NCBI RefSeq assembly: GCF_000718785.1
Contig: NZ_JOCA01000010.1
Span: forward strand, 1 to 64,000
Reading direction: 5' to 3'
DNA: 64,000 nucleotides
DNA from: Streptomyces sp. NRRL WC-3626
Lineage (GTDB): Bacteria; Actinomycetota; Actinomycetes; Streptomycetales; Streptomycetaceae
The position numbers were made by a program, and so were the translations under genes. Below are positions 9,160 through 20,024 of the stretch, in pieces. The notes under the pieces were generated by a model. It was not told the DNA's origin and searched no databases. It was given only the letters and a program-made list of their open reading frames with translations. Position 1 is the first letter of the stretch; every line of letters starts with the position of its first letter.

Positions 9160-11150
9160 CCACGACCACCCTCGCCGTCCTCGTCCCCCTCCTCCCCTTC
9201 CTCGGCGCGATCGCCGGCCTGCTCCTCGGCCGCACCGCCCCCGGCTTCGTCCGCCCGCTCGCCGTCCTGCCGACCCTCGCCTCCCTGGCACTGGCCGCGA
9301 CGGTCGCCTGGCGCCAGGGCGGGCACCAGGCCGTCGACGCCGTCACCGAGCTCACACCCACCGGCTCGGTCCCGGTCGAACTCGCCCTGCACATCGACGG
9401 CTTCGCCGCCCTGACCGCCGTCGTCGTCACCGTCGTCGCCGGCTGCGTGCAGATCTACTCGACGGGCTACCTGCGCGACGACCCGCGCTACCCCTCCTAC
9501 GCCGCCCTCGTCTCGCTTTTCACCTCCGCGATGCTCCTGGTCGTCTACTCCGGCGACCTGATGGTCCTGCTGGTCGGCTGGGAGGTCATGGGCATCTGCT
9601 CCTACTTCCTCGTCGGCCACTACTGGGAGACCCCAGAGGCCCGCGCCGCCTCCCTCAAGGCCTTCCTGGTCACCAAACTCGGCGACGTCCCCTTCCTCAT
9701 CGGCCTGTTCGCCCTCGCCACCGAAGCCGGGTCCTTCCGCATCACCCGCATCCTCGGCGCCGTCGCCGACGGCGGCATCGAACACCCCACCCTGATCGCC
9801 CTGCTGCTCCTGGCGGGCGTGGCAGGCAAGTCGGCGCAGTTCCCCCTGCACACCTGGCTCCCCGACGCGATGGCGGGCCCGACCCCCGTCTCCGCGCTGA
9901 TCCACGCCGCGACCATGGTCGCCGCCGGCGTCTACTTCATCGCCCGTCTCCTTCCGCTCTTCGAGGCCTCGCAGGCAGCCATGGTCGTCCTCGCCGTCAT
10001 GGCCGCCGTGACCATGGCCGGCTCGGCGCTCGCCGCCCTCGCCCAGGACGACATCAAACGCGTCCTCGCCTACTCGACGATCGGCCAGCTCGGCTACATG
10101 ACCGGCGCCCTCGCCGTCGCCGACCGCGGCGCCGCCGTCTTCCACCTCCTGTCCCACGGCGCCTTCAAGGCGCTGCTGTTCCTCGCCGCCGGCGTGATCA
10201 TCCACGCCGCCGGCACCAACTCGCTGGCCGCCATGTCCCGCATGGGCCACCTGCGCGACCGCGTCCCCGACGCCTACTGGACGATGACCGTGGCGCTCCT
10301 CGCGCTCGCCGCGATCCCGCCCTTCAGCGGCTTCTTCTCCAAGGAGGCCGTCCTCGGCGTCGCCGAACACGTCGTCACCGGCCACACCGGACACGCCCCC
10401 GCGGCGGCGGGCTGGATCGTCCTCCTCGCCGGCCTCGTCACCGCCCTGCTCACCGCGGCGTACGCGACACGGCTGTGGCTGCTGGCCTTCCGCGGACACG
10501 GCCCCGAGGCACCCGACCACGGCAGGCAGCCGCTGACGATGACCACGGTGCTGTGGGTGCTCGCCGTACCGTCCCTCGCGCTCGGCGGATTCGCCTTCCG
10601 CGTCCTGCCCGACTGGTTCGACGGCCACGACCTCACCCCGACCCTCACCACCTCCGTGCTCGGCACGGGCGTGGCCCTGGTCGGCGGCATCGTCACCTAC
10701 GCCGCCTGGCGGCACACCACCGCACACGCCGCCCGCGTGCCCCTCGGCGCCGTCGCCGCCCACCCCGAGGGCGACGCCGGACTCGTCGAGGCGGAGGCCA
10801 TCGCCAGCCACGAACCGGCCTACGGCGACATCGCCTACGCATCCGACCCGTCCGACCCCGGCCGGCTGCTGCTCGGCCCGCTGCACCGGCACGCGGCCGC
10901 CGGCTTCCACCTGGACGCCCTGTACACGGCCCTCTTCGTCCGCCCGGTGCGGGCCGGCGCGAGCCTCGTCCGGTTCCTCGACCGTGAGGTCGTCGAAACC
11001 TACGTACGCGGCGCGGGCGCGCTGCCCCGCTGGCTCGGCGTCGCCGTACGACGGGCCCAGACCGGCAATCTGCAGACCTATGTGAGCGCGCTGCTCGCCG
11101 GCACCGTCGTCCTCGCGGTCGCCGCCGTCCTCGTCGCCACGGGAGCGTGA
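9156..11150 (+). CDS. nuoL: NADH-quinone oxidoreductase subunit L
   Basis: 664-residue Mrp-antiporter-like proton-channel subunit. Conserved pieces include [20 protein letters not shown] (with the key Glu), [31 protein letters not shown] split over the fifth to eighth helices, and [11 protein letters not shown]. The C-terminal part has a hydrophilic insert (about residues 530-570) and then the lateral-helix region. GTG start overlaps nuoK by 4 bp. Confidence 0.95.
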   Translation: MTTTTLAVLVPLLPFLGAIAGLLLGRTAPGFVRPLAVLPTLASLALAATVAWRQGGHQAVDAVTELTPTGSVPVELALHIDGFAALTAVVVTVVAGCVQIYSTGYLRDDPRYPSYAALVSLFTSAMLLVVYSGDLMVLLVGWEVMGICSYFLVGHYWETPEARAASLKAFLVTKLGDVPFLIGLFALATEAGSFRITRILGAVADGGIEHPTLIALLLLAGVAGKSAQFPLHTWLPDAMAGPTPVSALIHAATMVAAGVYFIARLLPLFEASQAAMVVLAVMAAVTMAGSALAALAQDDIKRVLAYSTIGQLGYMTGALAVADRGAAVFHLLSHGAFKALLFLAAGVIIHAAGTNSLAAMSRMGHLRDRVPDAYWTMTVALLALAAIPPFSGFFSKEAVLGVAEHVVTGHTGHAPAAAGWIVLLAGLVTALLTAAYATRLWLLAFRGHGPEAPDHGRQPLTMTTVLWVLAVPSLALGGFAFRVLPDWFDGHDLTPTLTTSVLGTGVALVGGIVTYAAWRHTTAHAARVPLGAVAAHPEGDAGLVEAEAIASHEPAYGDIAYASDPSDPGRLLLGPLHRHAAAGFHLDALYTALFVRPVRAGASLVRFLDREVVETYVRGAGALPRWLGVAVRRAQTGNLQTYVSALLAGTVVLAVAAVLVATGA

Positions 11151-11156
11151 GCAGGC

Positions 11157-12731
11157 GTGATCGATATCAACGAGTCCGTGATGCAGGTCCTTCTGGCGTT
11201 GATCGTCGTCGGACCGCTCCTCGGCGCCGTCGCCGCTCTCCTGCCGGCCCCGCCCGGACTGAAGGGGAAATCACCCGACCAGGCAGTGCTCCGCCACGGG
11301 GTCACCGTCACCGGCGCCGTCCTCATCGCGGCGATCGTCCTCGCGCTCGGCTTCGACCACGACCAGCCGTCGAGGATGCAGGCCACCACCGACATCAGCT
11401 GGATCCCCGCACTAGACGTGCGGATCCACCTCGGAACCGACGGCATTTCCCTCCCCCTTCTGGTCCTGACCGCGCTGCTGACCTTCCTCTGCGCGCTCCA
11501 CTCCTACTTCAAGCCGCCCACGGGCCCGTCCCCGAAGGCGTTCGTCGCCCTGCTGCTGGTCCTCGAGTCCGGCACCCTGGCGACCTTCGCCGTCCTCGAC
11601 CTGATCCTGTTCTTCCTCGCCTTCGAGACCGTTCTCATCCCCATGTACTTCCTCATCGCCCGCTGGGGCGGCGAGGGCCGGGCCGAGGCCGCCTGGAAGT
11701 TCATCCTCTACACGCTGCTCGGCTCCGTCGTCATGCTGCTCGGCCTGCTCCTGATCGGAATCGAGGCGGGCACATTCGACATGGTGGCACTCGCCACTGA
11801 CAACGGCCGGTCGCTGACCACATCCGTGCAGGTCATCGCCGTATTGGCGATCGGGATCGGGCTCGCGGTCAAGACCCCGATGTGGCCGCTGCACAGCTGG
11901 CTGCCCGACGCCCACACCGCCGCCCCGACCGTCGGCTCGGTCCTGCTGGCCGGAGTCCTGCTGAAGATGGGCACGTACGGCTTCGTACGCATCCTGCTGC
12001 CCGCCGCGCCGGACGGCTTCCGCACCTTCGCGCCGTACCTCGCCGCGTTCGCCGTCGTCGGCATCATCTACGGATCCCTCGCCTGCCTGGCCCTCACCAG
12101 GCGCGGCGCGAACGGCGACCTCAAGCGCCTCATCGCCTACTCCTCCGTCGGCCACATGGGCTTCGTCCTCCTCGGCATCGCGACGATGACCCCGACCGGC
12201 GTCAACGGCGCCCTGTTCGCCAACATCGCCCACGGCCTCATCACCGGACTGCTGTTCTTCCTGGTAGGCGGCCTCAAGGACCGCACCGGCAGCACCGACC
12301 TCGACACCCTCGCGAAGGAGACCGGCGCCGCCCTCTACGGCAGGGCGCCGCGCCTCGGCGGTCTGCTCGCCTTCGCCGCCGTCGCCTCCCTCGGCCTGCC
12401 CGGCCTCGCCGGATTCTGGGGCGAGATGCTTGCCCTGTTCGGCGCCTTCGACCCCGCCGAAGGCCTCAGCCGCCCCGCCTTCCTCACCTTCATGGCGATC
12501 GGCGCGTTCGGCACCCTGCTGACCGCCGCCTACCTGCTGATCGTGGTCCGCAGGGTCTGCATGGGCGCCTCGCCCCAGGACTCCCCGAAGTTCGCGGACG
12601 TGCGCTCCTACGAGTTCGCGGCCTGGACCCCGCTCGTCGTCCTCACCGTCGTCGCCGGCCTGTGGCCCAGGGCCCTCCTCGGGCTGACCGACCCGGCCGT
12701 GCAGCAGCTCCTCGCAGGAGGCAACCGATGA
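11157..12731 (+). CDS. nuoM: NADH-quinone oxidoreductase subunit M
   Basis: 524-residue antiporter-like proton-channel subunit. Key family motifs are visible: FFLAFETVLIPMYFLI with the catalytic Glu, VKTPMWPLHSWLPDAHTAAPT with the central Lys/His helix, and LKRLIAYSSVGHMGFVLLG. It begins 6 bases after nuoL at GTG 11157, and its stop overlaps the nuoN start. Confidence 0.95.
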   Translation: MIDINESVMQVLLALIVVGPLLGAVAALLPAPPGLKGKSPDQAVLRHGVTVTGAVLIAAIVLALGFDHDQPSRMQATTDISWIPALDVRIHLGTDGISLPLLVLTALLTFLCALHSYFKPPTGPSPKAFVALLLVLESGTLATFAVLDLILFFLAFETVLIPMYFLIARWGGEGRAEAAWKFILYTLLGSVVMLLGLLLIGIEAGTFDMVALATDNGRSLTTSVQVIAVLAIGIGLAVKTPMWPLHSWLPDAHTAAPTVGSVLLAGVLLKMGTYGFVRILLPAAPDGFRTFAPYLAAFAVVGIIYGSLACLALTRRGANGDLKRLIAYSSVGHMGFVLLGIATMTPTGVNGALFANIAHGLITGLLFFLVGGLKDRTGSTDLDTLAKETGAALYGRAPRLGGLLAFAAVASLGLPGLAGFWGEMLALFGAFDPAEGLSRPAFLTFMAIGAFGTLLTAAYLLIVVRRVCMGASPQDSPKFADVRSYEFAAWTPLVVLTVVAGLWPRALLGLTDPAVQQLLAGGNR

Positions 12732-14227
12732 GCTCCCTCGTCCAGTCCGTCGACTGGCTGGCCATCGCGCCGCCCACCATCACGGCGGTCGTCGGACTCG
12801 TCGTCCTCGTCGCCGACCTGTTCGTGAGCGAGACCAGGAAGCCGCTCCTCGGATGGCTCTCGGTGGCCGGACTCGCCGCCGCCACGCTGATGCTGCTGCC
12901 CCTCCTCGACGCCGACCGCAGCACCTTCTGCCTGGTCGGCGACGAAGGAGTGTGCAGCTACACCGCGGACCGCTTCACCCTCGTCATCCAGTTCCTGGTC
13001 CTCGGCGGCGCCCTCCTGGCCGCCCTGCTGTCCGTCACCGCCCTCAAGGACGACTCCAAACGGCTCCCCGAGGGCGAGTACTGGTTCCTCTTCCTCTCCT
13101 CCGCCGCCGGCGCCGCCCTCCTGCCCGCCTCACGCGACCTCGCGACCCTCGTCGTCGCCCTGGAGGTCGCCTCCCTGCCCGCCTTCGCCCTCGTCGGCCT
13201 CAGACACGGCGACCGCAAGTCCTCCGAAGCGGCCCTGAAGTTCTTCCTGTCCTCCGTCACCGCCACCGCCGTCAGCCTGCTCGGCATCAGCTTCGTCTAC
13301 GCCGCCACCGGCACCCTCCACCTCACCCTGGTCGCCGAACGCGTCCAGAACGTCGACGGACAGCTCCACACCCTCACCCAGACCGGCGTCGTCCTCACCC
13401 TCGTCGGCTTCGCCTTCAAGACCGCAGCCGTCCCCTTCCACTTCTGGGTCCCCGACACCTACGTGGGCGCCCCCCTGCCGATCGCCGCCTACCTGTCCGT
13501 CATCGGCAAGGCGGTCGGCTTCTCCGGGCTCATCCTCGTCACCGTCGTCGCCCTCCCGTCGTACGCCCACGTGTGGGGACCCGCCCTCGCCGTGCTGGCC
13601 GCCCTCACCATGACCGTCGGCAACGTGGGCGCCCTCGCACAACAGGCCACCCGCGCGTACAGCGCCGTACGCCTTCTCGCCTGGTCGTCCGTCGGCCAGG
13701 CCGGCTACCTCCTGGTACCGATCGCCGCCGCCGCGTACTCCGGCGACGCCGAGAAGTCGATCGGCTCCACCGTCGCCTACGCCCTCATGTACGGCGCCGT
13801 GAACCTGGGCGCCTTCGCGGTGGCCGCCCTCGTCGGCCGCGCGCACCGCCTCAACCGGGTCGCCGACTACCGCGGCCTCTACGCCGCCAGCCCCCTCACC
13901 GCGCTCCTCCTGGGCTTCTTCCTGCTCTGCCTCGCCGGACTCCCGCCGGGCATCATCGGCCTCTTCGCCAAGGTCACCGTGTTCTCCGCCGCGGTCGACG
14001 CCGGACTCGGCTGGCTCGCCGTCGTCATGGCCGTCAACGTCGTCATCGCGCTGGTCTACTACCTGCGGTGGACGGCCCTGCTGTTCCGCGCCCCCGAGGG
14101 CGAACCCGTGAAGCACCGGCTCCCCGCGCCCCTCACCGCCGCCCTCGCCCTCACCGGCGTCCTCGGCGTCGCCCTGTCCGGCGCACCCCAGCTGGTCCTG
14201 CGCTTCACCGGCACCGGGCTCTTCTGA
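12728..14227 (+). CDS. nuoN: NADH-quinone oxidoreductase subunit N
   Basis: 499-residue third antiporter-like proton-channel subunit, last gene of the operon. It shows VVALEVASLPAFALVGL, FKTAAVPFHFWVPDTYVGAPLP and AVRLLAWSSVGQAGYLLVP, the equivalents of the Glu and Lys helices of NuoL and NuoM. The loop after helix 2 contains two cysteines (FCLVGDEGVCSY) that could form a disulphide outside the membrane; that is inference. No strong terminator follows, only a short GC-rich inverted repeat near 14246. Confidence 0.94.
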   Translation: MSSLVQSVDWLAIAPPTITAVVGLVVLVADLFVSETRKPLLGWLSVAGLAAATLMLLPLLDADRSTFCLVGDEGVCSYTADRFTLVIQFLVLGGALLAALLSVTALKDDSKRLPEGEYWFLFLSSAAGAALLPASRDLATLVVALEVASLPAFALVGLRHGDRKSSEAALKFFLSSVTATAVSLLGISFVYAATGTLHLTLVAERVQNVDGQLHTLTQTGVVLTLVGFAFKTAAVPFHFWVPDTYVGAPLPIAAYLSVIGKAVGFSGLILVTVVALPSYAHVWGPALAVLAALTMTVGNVGALAQQATRAYSAVRLLAWSSVGQAGYLLVPIAAAAYSGDAEKSIGSTVAYALMYGAVNLGAFAVAALVGRAHRLNRVADYRGLYAASPLTALLLGFFLLCLAGLPPGIIGLFAKVTVFSAAVDAGLGWLAVVMAVNVVIALVYYLRWTALLFRAPEGEPVKHRLPAPLTAALALTGVLGVALSGAPQLVLRFTGTGLF

Positions 14228-14341
14228 GGAAGCCCCCTCCACCCGGGCACACGCGCGTGCCGTCACCCGGACGGTTGACACGCGCCACCGCGCGCACAAG
14301 GGAACTAGAGCCCTTCGCCTCGCGTTGACCGGTACGGGAGG

Positions 14342-14375
14342 GTCCACTGGACGTGGCACCACGAGACCAGTGGAC
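14342..14375 (+). promoter_or_regulatory. Nested inverted repeat upstream of htpX
   Basis: GTCCACTGG (14342-14350) and CCAGTGGAC (14367-14375) form a perfect 9-bp inverted repeat. Between them CGTG-GCAC-CACG makes a second small stem. In RNA this is a long hairpin with one internal loop; in DNA it could be an operator. It ends 65 bases before the htpX start and has no T run, so it is not a standard terminator. Confidence 0.5.
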
Positions 14376-14440
14376 AGCGCAGGTCACAAGGAAGATCAGC
14401 AAGCAAGGGTCCCCCTGCCGCATGATTTGGAGGGCGTACC

Positions 14441-15301
14441 GTGCACCGCCGGCACAACGGGCTCAGGACCGCAGTCCTCCTCGGGGGACTGTCCGCGCTC
14501 ATCATCGTCATCGGCAGCTTCTTCGGCCGCATGGGGCTCGTCGTCGCCGTCCTGATCGCGCTCGGCACCAACGCGTACGCGTACTGGAACAGCGACAAGC
14601 TGGCCCTGCGCGCGATGCGCGCCCGCCCGGTGAGCGAGTTCGAGGCACCGGGGCTGTACCGGATGGTCCGCGAGCTCTCCACCCAGGCCCGCCAGCCCAT
14701 GCCCCGGCTCTACATCTCCCCGACCGAGGCCCCCAACGCCTTCGCCACCGGCCGCAACCCGCGCAATGCCGCGGTGTGCTGCACCGAGGGCATCCTGCGC
14801 CTGCTCGACGAGCGGGAGCTGCGCGGCGTCATCGGCCATGAGCTGAGCCATGTCTACAACCGCGACATCCTGATCTCCTCGGTCGCCGGCGCCCTCGCCT
14901 CCGTGATCATGTTCCTGGTCAACTTCGCCTGGCTGATCCCGATCGGCCGCTCGGACGACGACGACGGCCCCGGCCTCCTCGGCATACTGCTGATCATGAT
15001 CCTCGGCCCGCTCGCCGCGTCCCTCATCCAGCTGGCCATCAGCCGCTCCCGTGAGTACGAGGCGGACGCCTCAGGCGCCCAGCTCACCGGCGACCCCCTG
15101 GCCCTCGCGGGCGCGCTGCGCAAACTGGAACTCGGCACCAAACAGCTCCCTCTGCCCCCCGAGCCCCGTATCGAGACGGCCAGCCACATGATGATCGCCA
15201 ACCCGTTCCGCCCCGGCCAGGGGTTCTCGAAGATGTTCTCCACCCACCCGCCGATGGCGGAACGCATCGCCCGGCTCGAGAGGATGGCAGGTCACCAGTG
15301 A
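14441..15301 (+). CDS. htpX: Membrane zinc metalloprotease HtpX (M48B)
   Basis: 286-residue membrane protease for quality control of misfolded membrane proteins. Two N-terminal helices (about 11-28 and 31-48) precede the zinc motif HELSH (His133, Glu134, His137). Two more helices follow (about 150-165 and 180-205), then the third zinc ligand region [11 protein letters not shown]. Typical HtpX length. GTG start with GGAGGG 6 bases upstream. Its stop overlaps the next gene by 4 bp, so the two are co-translated. The upstream palindrome may control it. Confidence 0.93.
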   Translation: MHRRHNGLRTAVLLGGLSALIIVIGSFFGRMGLVVAVLIALGTNAYAYWNSDKLALRAMRARPVSEFEAPGLYRMVRELSTQARQPMPRLYISPTEAPNAFATGRNPRNAAVCCTEGILRLLDERELRGVIGHELSHVYNRDILISSVAGALASVIMFLVNFAWLIPIGRSDDDDGPGLLGILLIMILGPLAASLIQLAISRSREYEADASGAQLTGDPLALAGALRKLELGTKQLPLPPEPRIETASHMMIANPFRPGQGFSKMFSTHPPMAERIARLERMAGHQ

Positions 15302-15699
15302 AGACCATTCTGAATGTCATATGGCTCGTGTTCAGCGGCTTCTGGCTCTTCCTCGGCTATCTGTTCGCGGGCGTGCTGCTGTGCATCACCATCATCGGCA
15401 TCCCCTTCGGCGTCGCCGCGTTCCGGATCGGCGTCTACGCCCTGTGGCCCTTCGGATACACGACGGTCGAGCGCCGGGACGCGGGAGCGCCGTCCTTTCT
15501 CGTCAACGTGCTCTGGCTGCTCCTGGCCGGCTGGTGGCTGGCGCTCGGCCACATCGTCACCGGCATCGCCCTGTGCGTGACGATCATCGGAATCCCGCTC
15601 GGCATCGCCAACTTCAAGCTGATCCCGGTTTCCCTGCTCCCGCTGGGCCGCGAGATCGTACGGACGGACCAGGCGTTCACGGACACATCGCGCTGGTAG
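15298..15699 (+). CDS. YccF-domain inner-membrane protein
   Basis: 133-residue membrane protein with two repeats of the YccF domain: each has a helix pair around the motif [20 protein letters not shown] (second copy) or [19 protein letters not shown] (first copy), followed by LxPxG. The function of YccF is not known. Co-translated with htpX, which suggests a shared membrane-stress setting. Confidence 0.9.
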   Translation: MKTILNVIWLVFSGFWLFLGYLFAGVLLCITIIGIPFGVAAFRIGVYALWPFGYTTVERRDAGAPSFLVNVLWLLLAGWWLALGHIVTGIALCVTIIGIPLGIANFKLIPVSLLPLGREIVRTDQAFTDTSRW

Positions 15700-15814
15700 G
15701 GCGGCAGGGCCGGATCCACGGTCGTACGGCGTGCCAGGACAGGCGAGTTGTCCACAGGCCGGAGGTTGTCCACAGGCCCGCACGATTGTCGGTGGCGGCG
15801 CGCATGATGAATGC

Positions 15815-16381
15815 ATGACCGAGCACGAGCAGTTGCTGACACAGGTGGCGGACAAGGCCCGCAACACCCGCCCATGGGGCTGGCCCTCCCTCCCCAACCC
15901 GGTCGACGCGGCCACACTGGCCCGCGCCGAGGGCACGCTGGGCTTCACCCTGCCCCCACTGCTCGCCGAGCTCTATCTGCGCATAGCGGACGGCGGATTC
16001 GGCCCCGAGTACGGTCTGCTGCCCCTGCTGGACAGCCCGCCCTCCGGTGAGCCCGCCGCCGTGGTCCAGTACCTCGCCAACCGTGAGAGCGGCCGCGAGG
16101 ATCCCGACTGGCCCTGGCCGGAGGGAGTGCTGCCGATAACCCACTGGGGCTGCGGCATGTACGCCTGCGTCGACTGCCGCTCGCCCCGGGCCGCCGTCCT
16201 CCTCTTCGAACCCAACCCGGGCGACCCCGACCACGCCTGGTTCCTCGACGCCCCCGCCCTCACGGACTGGCTCCACTCCTGGATCCAGGGCACGGGCTGG
16301 TACGAGGAGGAGAACGAGGGCATGGACCTGGCCCCCTGGCCCGGCTTCACCGACCCCGCACCACAGGAGCGGACCTTCTGA
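15815..16381 (+). CDS. SMI1/KNR4 (SUKH) domain protein
   Basis: 188 residues. The N-terminal stretch (LPNPVDAATLARAEGTLGFTLPPLLAELYLRIADGGFGP, given here only to about 39 residues of region 26-64) has the SUKH fold signature of an acidic helix, an LPPLLAELY helix and a D-G-G-FGP turn. I chose ATG at 15815 over upstream frames because homology begins soon after it. SUKH proteins are often immunity proteins for secreted nuclease toxins, but no toxin gene is near, so it may be an orphan immunity or a housekeeping protein. Confidence 0.75.
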   Translation: MTEHEQLLTQVADKARNTRPWGWPSLPNPVDAATLARAEGTLGFTLPPLLAELYLRIADGGFGPEYGLLPLLDSPPSGEPAAVVQYLANRESGREDPDWPWPEGVLPITHWGCGMYACVDCRSPRAAVLLFEPNPGDPDHAWFLDAPALTDWLHSWIQGTGWYEEENEGMDLAPWPGFTDPAPQERTF

Positions 16382-16479
16382 CCGGACCGGCCGGCCACAG
16401 AACCCCGGACGGCACGGTCGCGAGGCATCCGACGACGAGGCCGGGGCGCCCCCGGTCACCCGGCAGCCCGGCGACAGGG

Positions 16480-17724
<1,245 letters not shown>

Positions 17725-17817
17725 GGGACGGCACCCTACTGAGCAGGTGCAACCACGAGATGGACGTGTGACGTCTGTCAGGGTGCAAGAACAGCGGGAA
17801 AGGGGCAGGTGCAGGGC

Positions 17818-18084
17818 ATGACGATCATCAGCTGGATCATTCTCGGACTGCTGGCCGGGGCGATAGCGAAGTTCCTGCTGCCCGGCCGCGACCCGGGAGG
17901 CCTCATCGGCACGACCCTCATCGGAGTCGTCGGCGCGTTCATCGGCGGCTGGATATCGGCCCGTTGGCTCGACCACCCGGTCACCAAGGACTTCTACGAC
18001 GGCACCACCTGGGTCGCCGCGATCGGGGGCTCGCTGGTCCTGCTGATCGCCTACCGCATCCTGTTCGGCAACTCACGCAGCTGA
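17818..18084 (+). CDS. GlsB/YeaQ/YmgE-family small membrane protein
   Basis: 88 residues from ATG 17818 (GTG 17809 would add three). It has three hydrophobic segments, the first with IISWIILGLLAGAIAKFLLPG and the second with GLIGTTLIGVVGAFIGGWI, the transglycosylase-associated-protein family pattern. Such proteins are linked to acid or general stress; no enzyme activity is known. Confidence 0.87.
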   Translation: MTIISWIILGLLAGAIAKFLLPGRDPGGLIGTTLIGVVGAFIGGWISARWLDHPVTKDFYDGTTWVAAIGGSLVLLIAYRILFGNSRS

Positions 18085-18169
18085 CCGGCCGGCTCACCCC
18101 GGACGGCAGCCGGCGGGCGGAAAGGGCGGGCACCATCACGATGCCCGCCCTTCGCGTCCGTCACCGGAC

Positions 18170-18658
18170 CTACCGGTAGTTCACGAACTGCAGCGCGAAT
18201 TCGAAGTCCTTGCCCTTGAGCAGCGCGATGACGGTCTGCAGATCGTCGCGGCTCTTGGAGCTGACGCGCAGTTCGTCACCCTGCACCTGGGCCTTCACGC
18301 CCTTGGGGCCCTCATCGCGGATGATCTTCGCGACCTTCTTCGCGTTGTCCTGGGAGATGCCCTCCTCGATGGACGCGAAGATCTTGTACTCCTTGCCCGA
18401 GAGCTGGGGCTCGCCCGCGTCCAGGGCCTTCAGGGAGATGCCCCGCTTGATCAGCTTGGACTGGAAGACGTCGAGGACGGCCTTCACCCGGTCCTCGGAG
18501 TTCGCCTCCATGAGGATCTTCTCCCCGGACCATGAGATCGAGGCACCCACGCCCTTGAAGTCGTAGCGCTGGGAGATCTCCTTGGCGGTCTGGTTGAGGG
18601 CGTTGTCGACCTCCTGCCGCTCGACCTTCGAGACGATGTCGAAACTGGAGTCGGCCAT
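18170..18658 (-). CDS. YajQ-family nucleotide-binding protein
   Basis: 162 residues, full family length, beginning [20 protein letters not shown] and ending FVNYR. YajQ proteins fold as two ferredoxin-like domains; some bind cyclic di-GMP or RNA. Features seen: a conserved first strand and helix, RYDFKG, and [15 protein letters not shown] second-domain strand (here [20 protein letters not shown]). Ribosome site AAGGAG is 9 bases upstream. Monocistronic, ending near the convergent GlsB gene. Confidence 0.92.
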   Translation of the reverse strand: MADSSFDIVSKVERQEVDNALNQTAKEISQRYDFKGVGASISWSGEKILMEANSEDRVKAVLDVFQSKLIKRGISLKALDAGEPQLSGKEYKIFASIEEGISQDNAKKVAKIIRDEGPKGVKAQVQGDELRVSSKSRDDLQTVIALLKGKDFEFALQFVNYR

Positions 18659-18887
18659 GTCCTGTGGCTCCTTGAATCGGGGTGCGTACCGGGCAGCGCA
18701 CCGGATGCGTACGTGAGGCGGCCCCCGAGCCCGGCGTTCGGTACCCGGCCGCATCCGGACCAGCCTAGTCACCCGCCGGGCCCCCGGTGGCGATCAATCG
18801 GGTGGCGAAGCACCCCTGCCCATCGGGTATTGTTTACGTCGTTGCCAAGGAGCACCGCCGAAAAGCGGTACAACGGGCAGCAACCCC

Positions 18888-18969
18888 GGCGGTGTGCCCG
18901 AGCGGCCAAAGGGAGCAGACTGTAAATCTGCCGGCTCAGCCTTCCCAGGTTCGAATCCTGGCGCCGCCA
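18888..18969 (+). tRNA. tRNA-Tyr (GTA)
   Basis: Class II tRNA of 82 bases without encoded CCA. Acceptor arms GGCGGTG / CGCCGCC pair with one wobble, the anticodon loop reads CTGTAAA, the variable arm is long (CCGGCTCAGCCTTCC), and the T arm is CCAGGTTCGAATCCTGG. In S. coelicolor and S. lividans the tRNA-Tyr gene is the attachment site of the integrative element SLP1; here no element follows, so the site looks empty. Confidence 0.95.
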
Positions 18970-18976
18970 CACTGGG

Positions 18977-19026
18977 GAAGAGACCCCTTCCGGACTACGG
19001 AAACGTAGTCCGGAAGGGGTCTCTTC
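18977..19026 (+). terminator. 23-bp perfect hairpin after tRNA-Tyr
   Basis: Arms 18977-18999 and 19004-19026 are perfectly complementary over 23 bp with a GAAA tetraloop (19000-19003). It begins 7 bases after the tRNA. There is no long T run, which is usual for Streptomyces terminators. Confidence 0.85.
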
Positions 19027-19078
19027 GTGTGTGCACGTCCGGTGTTCGCGCGGGGCGGGTGCGGGGCACACTGGGCGC

Positions 19079-19291
19079 ATGTCGTCCCGTCGCCGTCACT
19101 GTCCCGTGTGCCGTCGTGAGATCGCCGTCGTCGCCGGACGGTACGCGCGGCACGATCCGCCCGGCGCCCGGCGGATCGGGGAACTGACTTCCTGCCCCGG
19201 GTCGCGCAGGCACGCCCAACTCGGCGCGGAGCAGCCCTCGCTGGACGGCTACACCGTGCCTGAGTTCCCGGGGCAGATGCCCCTCTTCTGA
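19079..19291 (+). CDS. Small hypothetical protein with zinc-ribbon cysteines
   Basis: 70 residues from ATG 19079. The N-terminus has CPVCRREIAVV followed by YARHDPP, resembling half of a zinc knuckle; a third cysteine is in LTSCPGSRR. The end is YTVPEFPGQMPLF. Codon use with G/C at third positions fits a real gene. I do not know a function. It ends 14 bases before the convergent NAD(P)-binding gene. Confidence 0.65.
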   Translation: MSSRRRHCPVCRREIAVVAGRYARHDPPGARRIGELTSCPGSRRHAQLGAEQPSLDGYTVPEFPGQMPLF

Positions 19292-19305
19292 CCGCCGGAC
19301 GGGAC

Positions 19306-19962
19306 CTAGTTCCCGGCCACCGACTTCACCGCCACCGACACCGGCGCCGGGCCGCTGATCAGTTCCAGGGTCAGACCCGCCGTCGCGGGGGAGTCCACCA
19401 GTTCGGCCAGTACGGCGGCCACGTCGTCGCGCGGGATCGGCCCGCCGCCCGTGTGGGCCTCCAGACGGACCCGGCCGGTGCCGGCGTCGTCGGTGAGCCG
19501 GCCGGGGCGCAGGACCGTCCAGTCCAGGGCGTCCAGGCCCCGTACGTACGCGTCCGCCTCGCCCTTGGCGCGCAGGTACACGTCGAAGACCTCGTCGCCC
19601 TCGTGCGCCGGGTCCGCGCCCATGGACGAGACGATCACGAAGCGCCGTACGCCCGCGCGGACGGCCGCGTCGGCGAAGAGGACCGCCGCCGCCCTGTCCA
19701 CCGTCTCCTTGCGGCCCACACCGCTGCCCGGCCCGGCGCCCGCCGCGAACACCGCCGCGTCCGCGCCCTCCAGCCGTTCCGCGACCTCCTCCACCGACGC
19801 CGACTCCAGGTCCAGCACGACCGGTTCGGCACCCAGGCGCCGCAGTTCGTCCGCCTGTTCGGGTTTGCGGATGATGCCCGCCGCCTCGTCCCCGCGCGCG
19901 GCGAGCAACCGCTCCAGCCGCAGCGCGATCTGACCATGACCACCAGCGATGACAATGCGCAT
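19306..19962 (-). CDS. NAD(P)-binding atypical SDR (NmrA/YtfG-like)
   Basis: 218 residues with a Rossmann fold. MRIVIAGGHGQIALRLERLL holds the dinucleotide motif, LDLESASVEEVAERLEGADAAVFAAGAG is the second half of the fold, and FVIVSSMGAD ... YLRAKGEAD contains the SDR-like Ser and Lys, but with no clear Tyr three residues before the Lys (YLRAK has Tyr four before). Such proteins act as redox-sensing regulators or reductases. The substrate is unknown. Confidence 0.82.
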   Translation of the reverse strand: MRIVIAGGHGQIALRLERLLAARGDEAAGIIRKPEQADELRRLGAEPVVLDLESASVEEVAERLEGADAAVFAAGAGPGSGVGRKETVDRAAAVLFADAAVRAGVRRFVIVSSMGADPAHEGDEVFDVYLRAKGEADAYVRGLDALDWTVLRPGRLTDDAGTGRVRLEAHTGGGPIPRDDVAAVLAELVDSPATAGLTLELISGPAPVSVAVKSVAGN

Positions 19963-20024
19963 GTCTCCGACCGTACGCCGGGGCGCCCCCGTCCGCCGCG
20001 CAACCCCCCGGAGCCGCACGGGTG

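Noticed and set aside
17725..17976. N-terminal extension of the permease
   Set aside because: The open frame continues upstream of GTG 17724 but has no homology or membrane segment and overlaps the start region of the divergent GlsB gene.
18888..19291. Integrated SLP1-like element at tRNA-Tyr
   Set aside because: No integrase, excisionase or replication gene follows and no duplicated tRNA end is seen.
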